Assembly (NCBI GenBank): GCA_050946835.1
Contig: JBMNVN010000001.1
Coordinates: forward strand, 496,001-560,000
DNA length: 64,000 bases
From: UBA1447 sp002329225
GTDB lineage: Bacteria; Bacillota; Clostridia; Oscillospirales; Acutalibacteraceae
Direction of reading: 5' to 3'
The notes beneath the pieces were generated by a model, which was not told the origin of the DNA, ran no database searches, and saw nothing but the letters and a program-made list of their open reading frames with translations. Of the stretch, positions 45,641 to 54,968 are shown piece after piece. Numbering within the stretch: position 1 is the first letter of the stretch; each line of letters starts with the position of its first letter. A program made the translations under genes and the position numbers.

Positions 45641-46594
45641 TCAGCTAATTTCTTCCTCTACAACACGCAGCAGATTTTCCAAGGCTTTTTCCAGAGGGCC
45701 CTCCAATTGACATCCCGCCGCTCTGACATGTCCGCCTCCGCCGAGTTTTCCCGCAAGTTCCGCCGCATTGACGGGGCCGTTGGTGCGTATGGAAGCTTTG
45801 AAACTTCCGTTTTGCGTTTCCCTTAATGTTACCCCTACCTTTACCCCTTCGATTTGACGGGGCAGAGCTGATATTCTGTCACATTCACTTGCGGTAGCAC
45901 CGCTTTGTTCAAGCATTGACTGTGTTACGGTTATAACTGCGCAAGCGCCGTCAAAATACAAGGTCAGGGAATCAAGGGCAAGGCGTTCAAGGGCTGCATA
46001 AACACGGGTTTTTGTTTCAAAAAAGGTCTGGTTTATATCGTTGGAGTTGGCTCCCGCTTCAATTAAAAATGCGGCTATATTATGTGAACGGGCGGTAGTG
46101 TTGGAATAGCGAAAACATCCCGTATCAGTGGAAATTCCCGTAAAAATACAGTCCGCCATGGGAATGTCAATCTTAACTCCCCAATATTTGAGAATATCAA
46201 AAACTATCTCCGCAGTAGCGGCGGCGGTGCTTTCGAGTACCACAAAATCCGCCTGCAAGTTGTTGGAACTGTGGTGGTCAATGTTCAGATTAATTTTATC
46301 CTTGAACTTCTCTTCATTCTCCGCACCTAAAAGCACCGCATCTGCCACATCAACCGTAACGATAAAATCAGGCTCAAAGCATTGAACTTCAACCTCGGCC
46401 CACATAAAGGAATAGGTTTCCGGCACATCTTCCGTACACAGTACGGCCGCCTTTTTACCTAATTGATGAAGTCCTCTGCAAAGAGCATAGGCGCTGCCCA
46501 GTGTGTCCCCGTCCGGGTGGTCATGGGTCAGGATAAGAATGTTGTCATTTTTCAGCAATATTTTTGCGGCGCAGTCGCTTTTGATGTGTTCCAA
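45641..46594 (-). CDS. nrnA: NrnA-type oligoribonuclease / pAp phosphatase
   Basis: The 317-aa DHH-family protein degrades very short RNAs and dephosphorylates 3'-phosphoadenosine-5'-phosphate. It has HDHPDGDTLGS (metal site), DVADAVLLG and the DHH motif NIDHHSSN near residue 107, and a C-terminal GGGGHVRAAG substrate-binding loop. It lies between rbfA and truB as in many Firmicutes. Confidence 0.95.
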   Translation of the reverse strand: MEHIKSDCAAKILLKNDNILILTHDHPDGDTLGSAYALCRGLHQLGKKAAVLCTEDVPETYSFMWAEVEVQCFEPDFIVTVDVADAVLLGAENEEKFKDKINLNIDHHSSNNLQADFVVLESTAAATAEIVFDILKYWGVKIDIPMADCIFTGISTDTGCFRYSNTTARSHNIAAFLIEAGANSNDINQTFFETKTRVYAALERLALDSLTLYFDGACAVITVTQSMLEQSGATASECDRISALPRQIEGVKVGVTLRETQNGSFKASIRTNGPVNAAELAGKLGGGGHVRAAGCQLEGPLEKALENLLRVVEEEIS

Positions 46595-46616
46595 TACGCT
46601 GTCCTTTCCCCGGAGC

Positions 46617-46970
46617 TTAATCTTCGGAATTAGCTTTCAGTTCTTCAAGTTTTTTTGCAATAATAACGCTTTGCTCAACGGAATCATCCGCTATAAAACG
46701 GAGTTCGGGGGTTGCACGTAAACGGAGTCTGCCGCCTATCTCCCGGCGGATAAGTCCCTTAGCGGATTCAAGACCCGAAACGGCCAGTTTTGCAGTTTCA
46801 ATACCTTCCATGGCACTGATATACACCCTTGCAAAGGAGGCGTCCCGGCTGACATCCACGCGAACCACCGTAAGAATCCCCTGAACACGGGGGTCCTTAA
46901 GTTCACGTACGATGGCGGCAAGTTCCCTTTTTATATCTTCCGCTATTCTGGCTTTACTGTATCCCGCCAA
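46617..46970 (-). CDS. rbfA: Ribosome-binding factor A
   Basis: The 117-aa protein has the KH-like fold of RbfA with KRELAAIVRELKDPRV (seen as LAAIVRELKDPRV) and the conserved LRATPELRF near residue 87. It helps mature the 30S subunit. It lies between infB and nrnA in the normal order. Confidence 0.93.
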   Translation of the reverse strand: MAGYSKARIAEDIKRELAAIVRELKDPRVQGILTVVRVDVSRDASFARVYISAMEGIETAKLAVSGLESAKGLIRREIGGRLRLRATPELRFIADDSVEQSVIIAKKLEELKANSED

Positions 46971-47001
46971 TTTTTCTCTTCTCCTTTATTCTCTACAACC
47001 G

Positions 47002-49422
47002 TTAATCTCTGTATTCTTCAATTGTGTAGGCTTCCAGAATGTCGCCTTCCTTAATGTCGTTAAACTTGTGGAGAGAAATACCGCAATCATAACCCTGAGC
47101 AACTTCACGCACATCGTCTTTGAATCGTCTTAAGGATTCAATCTCGCATTCCGCCACGATAACATCGTCACGCACCACACGGATTTTTGCATTGCGGGTT
47201 ACTTTACCGTCAACAACATGGCAGCCCGCCACATTGCCGATGGAAGAAATTTTTACAATTTGGCGTACTTCAATGCGGCCCTGCTCCACTTCACGGAACT
47301 TGGGTGCAAGCATGCCCTTGATAGCTGCCTGAATCTCTTCAATACAGTCGTAGATAACACGATATGTACGCATATCCACGCTATCCCTTTCCGCCATCTG
47401 AGCCGCTAATTGATTTGGCCGTACATTAAAGCCGATAATAATGGCGCCGGAAGCATCGGCGAGGGTAACGTCGGATTCATTTATGCCGCCGACTCCGCAG
47501 TGAATAGTACATACCCGCACCTCTTCATTGCTGAGTTTTTCAAGATTTTGTTTAAGGGCTTCGGCGGAACCCTGAACGTCGGCTTTAATAATCAGATTCA
47601 AATCTTTAAGTTCTCCGGCCTGGAGAGATTCAAACAGATTATCCAAAGTGACTTTATGCTGGCGGTTAAACTCTTCAAGTTTAGCCTGATGTTTACGCTG
47701 TTCCACAAGTTCCCGAGCCAGACGCTCGTCGGAAACCACGTCGAAAGCATCACCGGCCTGAGGAGCGTCATCCAAACCGGTAATTTCCACCGGGAATGAG
47801 GGACCGGCGCTCTCTATTTCACGGCCTTTATCGTCAACCATAACCCTTACACGGCCCACCGTCATACCGGCAACAATCGCATCGCCGACTTTAAGGGTGC
47901 CGTTCTGCACCAACAAAGTGGATACGGCCCCCCGGCCTTTGTCAAGCTTCGCCTCGATTACCACACCTTTAGCGGCGCGGTTGGGGTTGGCGCGCAATTC
48001 TTTCATTTCCGCAACAATCAGTACGGATTCAAGCAGGGTATCCAGGTTCATCTTAGTCATGGCGGAAACAGGCACACAGATGGTGTCGCCGCCCCACTCT
48101 TCGGGTACGAGTTCGTATTCGGTCAACTGTTGTTTTATGCGTTCCGGATTTGCACTTTCTTTGTCCATCTTATTAATGGCTACAACAATGGGCACATCGG
48201 CGGCTTTAGCGTGGTTAATCGCTTCCACCGTCTGGGGCATTATACCGTCATCCGCGGCAACAACCAAAATGGCTATATCCGTAACATTGGCGCCCCTGGC
48301 ACGCATAGAAGTAAAAGCGGCATGCCCCGGAGTATCCAAAAACGTGATTTTATTGCCTTTAATATCCACGCGGTAGGCGCCTATATGCTGGGTTATACCG
48401 CCCGCTTCCGTTTCAGTCACGGCGGAGTTGCGTATAGCGTCAAGCAAGGAAGTTTTACCGTGGTCAACGTGACCCATAACCACAACAACCGGGTCACGGG
48501 TGACGAGGTTTTCGTCACTGTCTTCGCTGGTGTTAATAATCATTTCTTCAATGCTTACAACAACTTCGGGTTCAACACGAACTCCGAAAGCCAGCGCTAT
48601 ATATTCGGCGGTATCATAATCGATAACATCGCTTACCGCCTTCATAATCCCTTCGCTGAGGAGTTTTTTGATTACTTCCGAAACGGAAATCTTCATCATA
48701 CCGGCAAAATCGCCGACAGAGATTTCTTCCGGAACCTTAATGACCATTTGAGGCTTTCTCGCACGTTCTTCGGCGATACGCGCCAAACGTTCGGACTCGG
48801 TCTCCTTACGGGAGGTTCGCATACCCTTTTTGCGGTATTGCTGGGATTTTTGTTTGAGTTTTTGTCTGCTTGCGGTGCGGTCGCTCTGCCTTGTAGTGTT
48901 GGCGGAGGCAATGCTCTCGTAACGCTCGTTATACTTATCCAGTTCCACAGTGCCTGCTCGGGTATCAATAGTGCTGGCCTGACCCTTTGTGCGGGACTGC
49001 AGGGGACCGGAATCTTTAGGCTTCTGCTTGGCGGTAAAGGGCTTACCTTTCGCCGGCGCCGGTTTAGCCGTCTTCGTACGTGCCGCAGCAGCCGGTTTTT
49101 TCTCCGTCTTCGGTTCTTCCGGTTTGTCCTCGGCTTTTTGTTTGGGGGAGGGCTTGGTTTCTTCCGCTGTTTCTTCCGTCTTTTTCTTCGCAGCCGGTTT
49201 TTTAGTCGGCTTAGGTTCTTCAGCTGTTGCGAAGTATTCGTCAAAGCTTTCCACCGCATGCGTTTGGGTGAAGCTGTCAAAAATGACATCCAGCTCCTCC
49301 GACTCCAACACGGTAGAGTGCTTTTTAGGGTCGGGAAAATATTGCTTAAGCAGGTCAACAATATCCCCGCTCTTCACATTAAGATCCTTCGCCACCTCAT
49401 GAACCTTATATTTGCTTAACAT
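47002..49422 (-). CDS. infB: Translation initiation factor IF-2
   Basis: The 806-aa GTPase brings initiator tRNA to the ribosome. It has an N-terminal IF-2N domain (KVHEVAKDLN), a lysine/proline/glutamate-rich linker at about residues 70-200, the G1 motif GHVDHGKTSLLD, DTPGH, NKMDK and then domains II-IV with the C-terminal C2 domain. It overlaps ylxQ by 7 bp. Confidence 0.96.
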   Translation of the reverse strand: MLSKYKVHEVAKDLNVKSGDIVDLLKQYFPDPKKHSTVLESEELDVIFDSFTQTHAVESFDEYFATAEEPKPTKKPAAKKKTEETAEETKPSPKQKAEDKPEEPKTEKKPAAAARTKTAKPAPAKGKPFTAKQKPKDSGPLQSRTKGQASTIDTRAGTVELDKYNERYESIASANTTRQSDRTASRQKLKQKSQQYRKKGMRTSRKETESERLARIAEERARKPQMVIKVPEEISVGDFAGMMKISVSEVIKKLLSEGIMKAVSDVIDYDTAEYIALAFGVRVEPEVVVSIEEMIINTSEDSDENLVTRDPVVVVMGHVDHGKTSLLDAIRNSAVTETEAGGITQHIGAYRVDIKGNKITFLDTPGHAAFTSMRARGANVTDIAILVVAADDGIMPQTVEAINHAKAADVPIVVAINKMDKESANPERIKQQLTEYELVPEEWGGDTICVPVSAMTKMNLDTLLESVLIVAEMKELRANPNRAAKGVVIEAKLDKGRGAVSTLLVQNGTLKVGDAIVAGMTVGRVRVMVDDKGREIESAGPSFPVEITGLDDAPQAGDAFDVVSDERLARELVEQRKHQAKLEEFNRQHKVTLDNLFESLQAGELKDLNLIIKADVQGSAEALKQNLEKLSNEEVRVCTIHCGVGGINESDVTLADASGAIIIGFNVRPNQLAAQMAERDSVDMRTYRVIYDCIEEIQAAIKGMLAPKFREVEQGRIEVRQIVKISSIGNVAGCHVVDGKVTRNAKIRVVRDDVIVAECEIESLRRFKDDVREVAQGYDCGISLHKFNDIKEGDILEAYTIEEYRD

Positions 49423-49754
49423 ATGGCGTTGTTACCTCCCGTTTGATTTTCCGCCAGGCGTAAAATTGCTTGTGCAAAACCTTCATCGTTTACAGTTAAA
49501 ACCCGTGCCGGCTTGCCGGCCGCTTTTTTAATGTCTTGCTGTGTATAGGGTAAAGTTATCAAAGTAATATTCCTGTTATCAAAACCCGTTTCACGCTCAA
49601 ACTCTTTTTTGAGCCTTTCCGAAGCATCCGAACAGATTATACAAAGTTTTGCCGTTCTACGGGTAATAGCTTGTATACAGGCATCGTGCCCTAAACTGAG
49701 TTTGTTGGCCCTTCTGCACAAGCCTAAAAGAGAAAGCAGTTTATCAGCCGTCAT
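49416..49754 (-). CDS. ylxQ: YlxQ-type L7Ae-family RNA-binding protein
   Basis: The 112-aa protein has the L7Ae fold with LLGLCRRANKLSLGHDACIQ, seen as CRRANKLSLG. It binds kink-turn RNAs and is a ribosome-associated protein in Firmicutes. It lies in the standard position between ylxR and infB and overlaps both by several bases (11 bp with ylxR). Confidence 0.88.
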   Translation of the reverse strand: MTADKLLSLLGLCRRANKLSLGHDACIQAITRRTAKLCIICSDASERLKKEFERETGFDNRNITLITLPYTQQDIKKAAGKPARVLTVNDEGFAQAILRLAENQTGGNNAIC

Positions 49755-50013
49755 CCCTCAGCTCCTGTTGCATAAGTTCGTACACTTCCTCGGGGATTTT
49801 ACATTCAAACACACGTTCAAAACGTTTTGACTTTTGCGCTTTTGCAAGGCAATCGAGACTGTGGCAAACATAGGCTCCCCGTCCGGGGCTTCGCCCTTTC
49901 AGGTCAAGAGAAATCTCTCCCTCCTTGTTCTTTACCACACGTACAAGTTCTTTTTTCGGTTTTCTTTCGTTACAGCCCATACACTGGCGCAACGGAACCT
50001 TGCGTTTTTGCAT
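49744..50013 (-). CDS. rnpM: YlxR/RnpM RNA-binding protein
   Basis: The 89-aa protein has the ylxR pattern VPLRQCMGCNERKPKKELVR (seen as CMGCNERKPK) and GRGAYVCHSLDCL. YlxR (RnpM) binds and modulates RNase P in Firmicutes. It lies between nusA and ylxQ. Confidence 0.9.
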   Translation of the reverse strand: MQKRKVPLRQCMGCNERKPKKELVRVVKNKEGEISLDLKGRSPGRGAYVCHSLDCLAKAQKSKRFERVFECKIPEEVYELMQQELRDDG

Positions 50014-50042
50014 AACCAGGCCTCATTTTTCTTGCGACGGGT

Positions 50043-51119
50043 TTAATAAAGGTCAAAGTTGATTACCTGTTCATCCTGCCCCACTTCGGGTTTTATATCA
50101 ATTTTCCAACCCGTAAGCTTGGCGGCAAGGCGCACATTCTGCCCCTTGTTGCCAATTGCAAGGGAAAGTTGATTGTCGGGCACGATTACACGGCATGACT
50201 TTTCTCCGCTTTCGTCGGGGATAACTTCCAGCACATCTGCCGGAGCCAAAGACGAGGCAATAAACTCACCCGCCGAATCGCTGTACTTAACCACATCAAT
50301 CTTTTCGCCGCCGAGCAGATCAACTATCTTGGATACTCTGGCGCCTCTGGGGCCTATGCAGGCTCCTACGGGGTCAACATCTTCATCGGCGCTGTATACG
50401 GCGATTTTTGTGCGGGAGCCCGCCTCACGGGCAACGGACTTAATTTCCACAGTGCCGTCAAAAATCTCGGGCACTTCGGTCTCAAACAAACGCCGTACAA
50501 GCCCCGGATGTGTGCGGGATATTGTAGCCCTGATGTTTTTACTGTTTTTCATATCCTTAACATCGGCCACATATACTTTTATCAGGCTGCCTTCCCTGAG
50601 GTAGTCGCCGGGCAGCTGTTCGCTTTTAAATAAAATCTCTTCAATACCGTCAAATTCCACAATGGCGTCCCCGGAGGCGGGTTCCACCCGCTGAACTTTT
50701 GCGGTTACAATCTCCTGATTGCGGCTCTGAAGTTTTTCGCTTCTGCTGATATTCTCCGCCTCACGGATACCCTGGCGCAAAATATGCTTGCCTTTATCCG
50801 CAGCAATCCGGCTGACCTCTTTGGTTTCCAGATCAATTTCTATAACATCGCCGGGCAGGGCGGAGGATTTGTATTTTTGTGCATCTTCAACAGTGATTTC
50901 CGTATCACGGTCCTCAACTTCTTCCACAACGGTTTTGCGCACGAAAACACGCATTTTCTCCTCGTCCGGGTCAATCTCACAAAAAACTATGTCTTTGCCG
51001 TTAAAGTCGCGTTTAACCGCCGTTACGATTGCCCTTTCAATGCCTTCACTAAGGGCGTGCATTGAAACGCCCCTTTCAGCTACAAGTAATTTTAGCGCAC
51101 TGAAAAACTCTTTATTCAT
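50043..51119 (-). CDS. nusA: Transcription elongation/termination factor NusA
   Basis: The 358-aa protein has the N-terminal RNA polymerase-binding domain, an S1 domain with VTAKVQRVEP, and two KH domains (PVGACIGPRGARVSKI seen as GACIGPRGARV, and LAIGNKGQNVRLAAKLTG). It has no C-terminal AR repeats, the usual short form in Firmicutes. It overlaps rimP by 4 bp. Confidence 0.95.
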   Translation of the reverse strand: MNKEFFSALKLLVAERGVSMHALSEGIERAIVTAVKRDFNGKDIVFCEIDPDEEKMRVFVRKTVVEEVEDRDTEITVEDAQKYKSSALPGDVIEIDLETKEVSRIAADKGKHILRQGIREAENISRSEKLQSRNQEIVTAKVQRVEPASGDAIVEFDGIEEILFKSEQLPGDYLREGSLIKVYVADVKDMKNSKNIRATISRTHPGLVRRLFETEVPEIFDGTVEIKSVAREAGSRTKIAVYSADEDVDPVGACIGPRGARVSKIVDLLGGEKIDVVKYSDSAGEFIASSLAPADVLEVIPDESGEKSCRVIVPDNQLSLAIGNKGQNVRLAAKLTGWKIDIKPEVGQDEQVINFDLY

Positions 51120-51613
51120 TTTTCGATTACCTCACTGTCTTCAAAATCATCAAGTTTTACATAACCTGTTTCTTTTTTATCCACATCAAGGGTATTGCCG
51201 TCACCTGTTCGGACGGTGATTATCCCCTCGCTGTAAGCTTCCAGGGTTCCCCTGAACTCCCTTTTGCCCTCCCGTGGGCGAATCAGCCGCAGTTTAACCT
51301 TTTGCCCTAAACAGGCGGTGAAGTGTTCGTCCCTCATGAGTTCCCGTTCCAAACCGGGGGAAGAAACTTCCAGGCAGTAACTCTGAGGAACGGGGTCGGC
51401 GTCATCCAGGGGTTTGTCGACGGCATGACTTAAATCCACACAGTCGTCAAGAGTTACGCCGCCTTCTTTATCAATAAATATCCTCACATAGTAGGAGGAG
51501 CCTTCCTTTAAATATCGCACATCCCAGATGCTCAAACCCAGCTCCCGGGCAAAGGGCTCGACTATGCGCCGGACATTTTCCGCCACCGAGCCTCCCTTTG
51601 GTTGAACGGACAA
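51116..51613 (-). CDS. rimP: Ribosome maturation factor RimP
   Basis: The 165-aa protein helps to mature the 30S subunit. It has VEPFARELGLSIWDVRYLKEG (seen as LGLSIWDVRY), SYCLEVSSPGLERELM (SSPGLER) and a C-terminal SH3-like domain. The TTG start is uncertain: a GTG nine codons further in (giving MAENVRR) has GGGAGG four bases upstream and matches relatives better. It is the first gene of the operon. Confidence 0.92.
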   Translation of the reverse strand: MSVQPKGGSVAENVRRIVEPFARELGLSIWDVRYLKEGSSYYVRIFIDKEGGVTLDDCVDLSHAVDKPLDDADPVPQSYCLEVSSPGLERELMRDEHFTACLGQKVKLRLIRPREGKREFRGTLEAYSEGIITVRTGDGNTLDVDKKETGYVKLDDFEDSEVIEK

Positions 51614-51660
51614 AAAATCACCTTAATTCTTTTTTTGAATTTACAAACAAGCGCAAACTA

Positions 51661-51682
51661 AAGAGCGGGTTGCCCCACTCTT
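51661..51682 (-). ncRNA. rimP-leader-like attenuator hairpin
   Basis: On the minus strand AAGAGTGGG-GCAA-CCCGCTCTT is followed by a short T-run. It lies in the leader about 50 bp upstream of rimP, the position and pattern of the predicted rimP-leader attenuators of Firmicutes. The rest of this 307-bp gap holds the two promoters listed separately. Confidence 0.6.
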
Positions 51683-51707
51683 CAAAAAACACTGTCCTAC
51701 GGGCAAA

Positions 51708-51736
51708 AGTCTATCATAAAGCCTCAGTAATTGCAA
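51708..51736 (-). promoter_or_regulatory. Promoter of the rimP operon
   Basis: On the minus strand TTGCAA, a 17-bp spacer and TAGACT, about 90 bp upstream of rimP. Confidence 0.6.
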
Positions 51737-51845
51737 GCATTTTATTAGGAAGGGGAGAAAATATGAGAGAACATATGATAACATATTAGCGCATATATCG
51801 AAAGAAGGAGTGAAAAATAAGCGATGAAGAATGGTTATAATATTA

Positions 51846-51874
51846 TTGACCATATCGGTTGATTATGCTATAAT
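51846..51874 (+). promoter_or_regulatory. Promoter of the AbiE-type operon
   Basis: TTGACC, a 17-bp spacer and TATAAT, 47 bp before the first gene. Confidence 0.8.
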
Positions 51875-51920
51875 TCCATTGCATTACAATAATACTATAC
51901 AGAGAAAGGAGTTGTACACC

Positions 51921-52541
51921 GTGTCATTTTTTGAATATTTGCTCGAAATGTTTGGAACCGATGAACCTATTATGTCAAACGAGATTAAGTTTAAAGATTA
52001 TTCCAAGCCTTGGATTTATAAACAACTGAACGCTTTAGTTGCAGAAGGCAAATTAATGCGCTTTGAAAAAGGCGTTTATTATATCCCCACCGATACCATA
52101 TTCGGCAAGAGTTTGCTTAATCCCAGAAAGGTTATCGAGAAAAAATATCTCTCCGATGGCAATGATACTATCGGTTATTATTCAGGCATAACATTCCAAA
52201 ACCGGTTAAGACTGACTACTCAAATGCCGAATGTTCTTGAGATATATACCAACAATGAAACATCCAAAGTGCGCGATGTCCTTGTTGGCAAACAGAAGGT
52301 GCTGCTTCGCAAAGCAAGAACTGAAATAACCGATTCAAACGTTGCGGTACAAAGCTTTTTAGAGCTTATGAACGATACAACTCCCGATTTTCTTAATGAC
52401 GAACGCAAGGAGCTCATTCAAGAATTCATAGAAGCCAACGGTATAACCCGCAGTAAAATCACCGAATACGCTCCGGTCTTCCCCGATAAAGCAATGCGAA
52501 ACCTTATTGAAAGTGGGGTAGTATACAGTGTTGCACCATGA
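51921..52541 (+). CDS. AbiEi-type antitoxin/regulator
   Basis: The protein of 206 residues has an N-terminal winged-helix-like domain (YKQLNALVAEGKLMRFEKGVYYIP, seen as GKLMRFEKGVYYIP) and a longer C-terminal domain as in AbiEi/DUF6088 antitoxins. It is transcribed from its own consensus promoter and probably represses it. The GTG start was chosen for the AAAGGAG nine bases upstream; the upstream in-frame extension lies in the promoter. The stop codon overlaps the next gene's start region by 14 bp. Confidence 0.82.
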   Translation: MSFFEYLLEMFGTDEPIMSNEIKFKDYSKPWIYKQLNALVAEGKLMRFEKGVYYIPTDTIFGKSLLNPRKVIEKKYLSDGNDTIGYYSGITFQNRLRLTTQMPNVLEIYTNNETSKVRDVLVGKQKVLLRKARTEITDSNVAVQSFLELMNDTTPDFLNDERKELIQEFIEANGITRSKITEYAPVFPDKAMRNLIESGVVYSVAP

Positions 52542-53430
52542 TAAAAACACTTTTGAACAGGTCATTTTAAGGATTGCAAACGATAAAGGAATTGTACCTG
52601 AAATCATAGAAAAAGATTATTTTGTTACATTATTCTTGAAAAGAATAGCAGAACTCCAACCAAATATAATTTTTAAGGGCGGCACATCGCTTTCAAAATG
52701 TTATAAAATTATCAATCGTTTTTCAGAAGATATCGATTTGAATATTGAGGCGGAAAGCAAACCGACAGAAAGCAAAAGAAGAAAACTCAAAGAAAATATT
52801 GTTTCAATTATCAATGAGTTTGGTTTTACACTCTCAAATCCTGAAGAGATTCGCAGTAGAAGAGATTACAACCGTTACATAATTGATTATACATCTGTTT
52901 TTACCGCCGACTATCTCAAAGAGCCTCTTATAGTCGAAACAGCGTTTTTTATCAAAGCTTACCCCTGCAGACAAATGACGGCAACAAGCATTATTTACGA
53001 TTATCTTAAAGAAAGCGGATATGACTACCTCATAGCTGAATACGAACTTGAGCCGTTCAGTATCAATGTTCAATCAGCGGAGAGGACACTCATAGACAAG
53101 CTGTATGCTTTGGGAGATTACTATCTTAGTGATGCCGTTCGCGAACATTCAAGACACATTTATGATATTTATAAGTTGCTTGAAATTGTAGAGCTAAATG
53201 ATGAATTAAAAATGCTTGGAGAAGATGTTTTTAGGGAGAGAATAAAACATCAGAATTGTCATTCGGCAAAAGAAGGCGTTAATATGAACGCCTTGCTTCA
53301 GGAGATTGTCGACAAAGAAGTATATAAAAAAGATTATCAGGACATAACCGAAAAAATCCTGTTTGATAATGTGGATTATTCAACCGCCATCAAAGCACTA
53401 CAAACAATAATATATAGTAAGCTATTCTGA
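52528..53430 (+). CDS. AbiEii-type nucleotidyltransferase toxin
   Basis: The 300-aa protein has the AbiEii pattern IEKDYFVTLFLKRI, then FKGGTSLSKCY (GS motif) and RFSEDIDLNIE (DxD catalytic pair). AbiEii toxins are nucleotidyltransferases that stop growth, probably by modifying tRNA or another target, and AbiE systems act as type IV toxin-antitoxins and abort phage infection. It starts with GTG inside the end of the antitoxin gene. Confidence 0.88.
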   Translation: MLHHDKNTFEQVILRIANDKGIVPEIIEKDYFVTLFLKRIAELQPNIIFKGGTSLSKCYKIINRFSEDIDLNIEAESKPTESKRRKLKENIVSIINEFGFTLSNPEEIRSRRDYNRYIIDYTSVFTADYLKEPLIVETAFFIKAYPCRQMTATSIIYDYLKESGYDYLIAEYELEPFSINVQSAERTLIDKLYALGDYYLSDAVREHSRHIYDIYKLLEIVELNDELKMLGEDVFRERIKHQNCHSAKEGVNMNALLQEIVDKEVYKKDYQDITEKILFDNVDYSTAIKALQTIIYSKLF

Positions 53431-53493
53431 ATATTAAAAAAAACAATACGCCCCACAACCTATTTGAAAACAGCAAGGAGTTAATTAAACTAA

Positions 53494-54864
53494 TTGAAAA
53501 ACCGACAGCTTGTGAAAAATGAAATAATCCCTCTTGAAATAACCGACCTCACCCTGGAAGGCAGCGGAGTGGGACATTATGACGGGTTGGCCGTTTTTGT
53601 CCCCTACACTGCCCCGGGCGACAAAATCAACGCCCACATCGTTAAGGTTAAAAGCAAGCTCGCTTACGGAATTATTGATAAAATCCTAACCCCGTCGCCA
53701 CACAGGATTCAGGCGGACTGCCCGGTGTTTTCAAAATGCGGCGGATGTGCTTTTCGGCATATAGATTACGAAACGGAATTAAAAATAAAACAAAACCATG
53801 TTAAAGAAACCCTAAAAAGAATAGGCGGCATAGATGCCGAAGTTGAAGCGGTAAAAGCCCTCTCCTCCCCGGACAGATACCGCAACAAGGCTCAATACCC
53901 TCTGGAGGAAGCCGGGGGTGAACTGAAAATCGGTTTTTACGCTCCCCGCAGCCATCGGGTCATCGACTGCCGGGACTGTCTTTTGCAGCCGTTATCTTTT
54001 GAGGACATTCTGTCGGTTTTTGACAAATGGATAAGCGACTACAACATCCCCGTTTACAATGAAAAAAATCATACCGGTCTTTTGCGGCATATATATATCC
54101 GCCAAGGGCTGAACACGGGCGAGATAATGGTCTGCCCGATAATAAACGGCCAAAAATTACCCCGCAGCGAGGAACTTATAAACGCCCTGCTGAACAATCA
54201 ACCCGGCATAAAAAGCATTATTCTAAACATTAACCGTAAAGACACCAATGTGATTCTCGGCGAAGATTGCCTTACCCTTTGGGGGCAGGATTATATAACG
54301 GATAAACTTTGCTCCCTTAATTTCCGCCTGTCGCCCCTCTCCTTCTATCAGGTCAACCCCGCCGCCGCCCGAATCCTTTACGAAACCGCCGGGGATTTTG
54401 CCGCCCTGACGGGGAAAGAAACCGTTCTTGACCTCTACTGCGGCGCCGGAACAATAGGCCTTACCATGGCGGCAAAAGCCGAAGAGGTTATCGGTGTGGA
54501 ATCGGTGCCCGAAGCGGTGGAAGACGCCAAAACTAATGCCGCTATAAATAAAATAAAAAACGCCCGCTTTATTTGTGCGGACGCCAGAGAAGCGGCGGAA
54601 CTCTTAGCCGAACAGGGCATAAGACCCGATGTTATTGTGCTTGACCCGCCCCGCAAGGGCTGTTCCCCCGATTTACTCAAAACCGTCGCTCAAATGCAGC
54701 CCGACAGAGTTGTGTATGTCTCCTGTGACCCGGCAACCCTGGCGAGGGATTGTGCAATGCTGGTTGAATTGGGCTTTGAAGTAAAAAAAGTCACCCCGGT
54801 GGATATGTTCCCAAGGACGGGGCACGTCGAGTGCGTAGTATTGCTGTCAAAAGTACAGAACTGA
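53494..54864 (+). CDS. rlmD: 23S rRNA (uracil-5-)-methyltransferase, RlmD-type
   Basis: The 456-aa protein has a TRAM domain, an iron-sulfur site (CPVFSKCGGC, then DCRDCLL), the SAM-binding LDLYCGAGTIGL and the catalytic cysteine in VSCDPATLARD. It methylates uracil in 23S rRNA (RlmD/RlmCD). It starts at TTG with AAGGAG 13 bases upstream, a long spacing. Its 3' end is intact and directly borders the accessory island. Confidence 0.93.
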   Translation: MKNRQLVKNEIIPLEITDLTLEGSGVGHYDGLAVFVPYTAPGDKINAHIVKVKSKLAYGIIDKILTPSPHRIQADCPVFSKCGGCAFRHIDYETELKIKQNHVKETLKRIGGIDAEVEAVKALSSPDRYRNKAQYPLEEAGGELKIGFYAPRSHRVIDCRDCLLQPLSFEDILSVFDKWISDYNIPVYNEKNHTGLLRHIYIRQGLNTGEIMVCPIINGQKLPRSEELINALLNNQPGIKSIILNINRKDTNVILGEDCLTLWGQDYITDKLCSLNFRLSPLSFYQVNPAAARILYETAGDFAALTGKETVLDLYCGAGTIGLTMAAKAEEVIGVESVPEAVEDAKTNAAINKIKNARFICADAREAAELLAEQGIRPDVIVLDPPRKGCSPDLLKTVAQMQPDRVVYVSCDPATLARDCAMLVELGFEVKKVTPVDMFPRTGHVECVVLLSKVQN

Positions 54865-54895
54865 ATACTGAAAAAGGCTTGAAAACAAGGCATTT

Positions 54896-54927
54896 CCGAG
54901 AGTTGGGGGTTCTTTTCCGGCTCTCGG
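54896..54927 (+). terminator. Intrinsic terminator of rlmD
   Basis: CCGAGAG and CTCTCGG surround an 18-nt loop and are followed by ATTTTTTCG. It ends 60 bp after the rlmD stop. Confidence 0.75.
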
Positions 54928-54968
54928 ATTTTTTCGTTTTGGGATGCTTGCAGCCAGGCAGAAACGAG

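Noticed and set aside
48130..49419. Long plus-strand frame (429 codons) opposite infB
   Set aside because: It lies fully antisense to the conserved infB gene, has a shadow-like composition and no family match.
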